Assembly (NCBI GenBank): GCA_943735955.1
Contig: OX030962.1
Location: 4,465,760-4,529,759, forward strand
Origin: Piscicola geometra
Lineage: Eukaryota > Annelida > Clitellata > Hirudinida > Piscicolidae
Direction: 5' to 3'
DNA length: 64,000 nt
In this document: positions 62,434-64,000 of the stretch, piece by piece
How positions within the stretch are numbered: position 1 is the stretch's first letter
Layout of the letters: each line of letters begins with the position of its first letter
Notes under the pieces: model-generated
The model's input: only the letters and a program-made list of their open reading frames with translations
Databases searched by the model: none
Told to the model about the DNA's origin: nothing
Translations under genes and position numbers: made by a program

Positions 62434-64000
62434 TTAGTACATCTTCTTGAAAGCTTTGCTGATTCGGGTTGTCAAATCTTGCAATCCATGGCGATTGTTC
62501 TTAAGGGTAAGGAGGAGAGGAGGGTTGCTGCTTGAAACTTCCTTTTCCTCCTTCTCCACCCTCTTCTTTCCCATCCATCCACCCTTCTTTTCATCTTTCT
62601 CTTGTAGCGCTAAACAATCCACTTGATGAATACTCAAGTAGGTGGCGATCTGGTAAAGCAGAATGATTGAATATTTATAAAAAATATTTAATGATATAAA
62701 ATAAAAATAATTATAATTTCATATAAAATAAAAATAATTATAATTTCATATAAATTTATAGTAAAACTAAATTTATATTTAATATATAAAATGATAAAAC
62801 AGATCAATTAAATTAAATGCGAACACAATTAAAAGAAAATCCCTCCAAGACGTGCCTGCACCAGGGTCTGCTGCAGGGATGTGCCGGAGAGGAAGGGCAG
62901 TTTGATGAGGTTGGGCGTGTTGAAGCGTTTGATGACGTCTTCATGGATGTAGACTGTCTTCACGCACGTCACTAGTAGCTGTGCTTCGTTGCTATGACAA
63001 CTTTCAAGGGCTGTTGATGTTGTTGTTGTAGTTGTTGCTCTTGGAGCACTAGTGTTGTTGAAACTGTTGTATTGTTTAGGCGTCTCCTGTTGTGGGTTAA
63101 AACATTCAAAGTAAATCTAAAAAAATGCTCAATTAAAAAAATATCAAACATACCCAGTTCTCGTAGCGTTTCATGTAGAAGCGACTGCTCGTTTTGCGAT
63201 AGAATCTCGTTCCGGCCAGCAACTTTTCCTTCTTTTCGAGGAAGAGAGCACCAAAGGAGCTGTAGGCCGTCCTGTCGATGCTTTTGAAAGCACTTTCCTC
63301 CATCAGGCCATAACAGCTTTCGTCGTGAGGGCATCTGCACTGCTGCAGAACCTGGTAAAAGAGTGGGGGTGAAGAGTGGTGAAAAGGAGTGGGGGTGAGT
63401 GGTGAGGGAGAGGGGGTAAGTGGTGAAGGAAGGAGGGAAGAGGGTGAGAGGGAGATTGCTGAGAGGAGAATGGGGAAGGTAGAAAATGGTGAGAGAAGAA
63501 AATGTTGATAAAACAGAAAGAGTGGGGAAGGGTGGATGAGTAGTGAATGTATAAAGTTTATAAAATAAAATAAAAAAACACTGAAAATCATTTTCAATGA
63601 AATGATCAAGATTGGACTTAACCTGTTTGATGACGTCAGCGATCGAGGTGTGGATGTGCACTTTGAGGATGTAGCATTGGCCGTCATGGTTGACGAAACA
63701 CACCCTCTCGAGCTGAGAAGGCTTCTGATTGGTTGGTATGTTAGTAAGTTAAAAATAGAATCTAGGTCAAGTTATAATCATTATCAACATCACCTTTTTA
63801 AAAAAAATTCTTTTTTCTTTTTCTTTCTCTCTATCTTTCTCGTTTTCTTTCTCTCTATCCTTCTTGTTTTCTTTTTCTTCTTCTTCGTCTTCTTCTTCGT
63901 CTTCTTCTTCAACCCTTTCTTGCTTTTGAATACTTCTGCTGCTGCATCGTTTTTGGAGAAGTTTTTTGAAGTTATTATTTTCGATGTTGTTATTATTGTT
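62434..64000 (-). CDS. unrecognised multi-exon gene, 5' partial
   Basis: Exons, 5' to 3': 63795 to beyond 64000, 63623-63724, 63154-63351, 62862-63086 (or from 62856), 62434-62649 (stop). Phases agree. The first visible exon encodes Asn-rich then Glu/Asp/Lys/Arg-rich sequence with no homology value. The next two read KPSQLERVCFVNHDGQCYIL, VHIHTSIADVIKQ, then VLQQCRCPHDESCYGLMEES, FLEKKEKLLAGTRFYRKTSS and RFYMKRYENW. A beta-strand-like start, a helix with DVIKQV and a closing FLEKKEKL strand suggest a ubiquitin-like or Ras-association fold, but I cannot name the family. Later exons contain LLVTCVKTVYIHEDVIKRFN and LKNNRHGLQDLTTRISKAFK. The donor of the fourth visible exon is GTGCAG (after CTG), or a GC donor after CAG. 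Confidence 0.6.

Overview
The window is eukaryotic: genes are split into many short exons with GT-AG introns, there is no operon structure, and all base positions outside exons are dominated by micro- and minisatellites. The recognisable genes (CXXC1/CFP1, PRPF38A, sacsin, ODR4, an LCOR/E93-type pipsqueak-HTH factor), AT-rich intergenic DNA and an assembly gap of 200 N point to a draft genome of an invertebrate animal. A lophotrochozoan such as a leech-like annelid is my best guess, but that is inference, not something the sequence proves.

Layout. 1-2640: satellite-rich DNA. 2643-5082 (+): 3' part of an unrecognised gene whose product ends in a CaaX prenylation box. 5949-12021 (-): complete 14-exon CXXC1, reconstructed at 660 aa with every splice phase consistent. 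12298-13540 (+): PRPF38A, three exons, head-to-head with CXXC1 (276 bp apart). 14777-38821 (-), possibly to 40652: a sacsin gene of at least 24 exons and 5,104 codons, including one 7.5-kb exon. 40653-45754: gene-free. 45755-50714 (+): ODR4, 11 exons, interrupted by the assembly gap. 52834-61085 (+): LCOR/E93/MBLK-type transcription factor of about 990 aa, whose first exon is less certain. 62434-64000 (-): 3' part of an unrecognised gene running off the right edge.

How the genes relate. There is no sign of a pathway cluster. CXXC1 (SET1 complex, H3K4 methylation at CpG islands) and PRPF38A (spliceosome B complex) probably share a bidirectional housekeeping promoter. CXXC1 is tail-to-tail with the CaaX gene, and PRPF38A is tail-to-tail with sacsin. 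Sacsin (J-domain chaperone-like giant) and ODR4 (ER membrane, receptor trafficking) are divergently arranged but separated by about 5 kb.

The most distinctive property of the locus is the repeat load. At least seven 3' splice sites in four genes sit directly against a tandem repeat that supplies the pyrimidine tract. One intron carries a 1.2-kb, 10-bp-period array of nuclear-receptor-like AGGTCA half-sites. Coding exons contain poly-N, poly-Q, poly-T and in-frame minisatellites. I also see a tRNA-derived SINE with correctly spaced A and B boxes and a decayed LINE tail. I did not find a convincing novel multi-gene system; the candidates for new biology are listed as findings.
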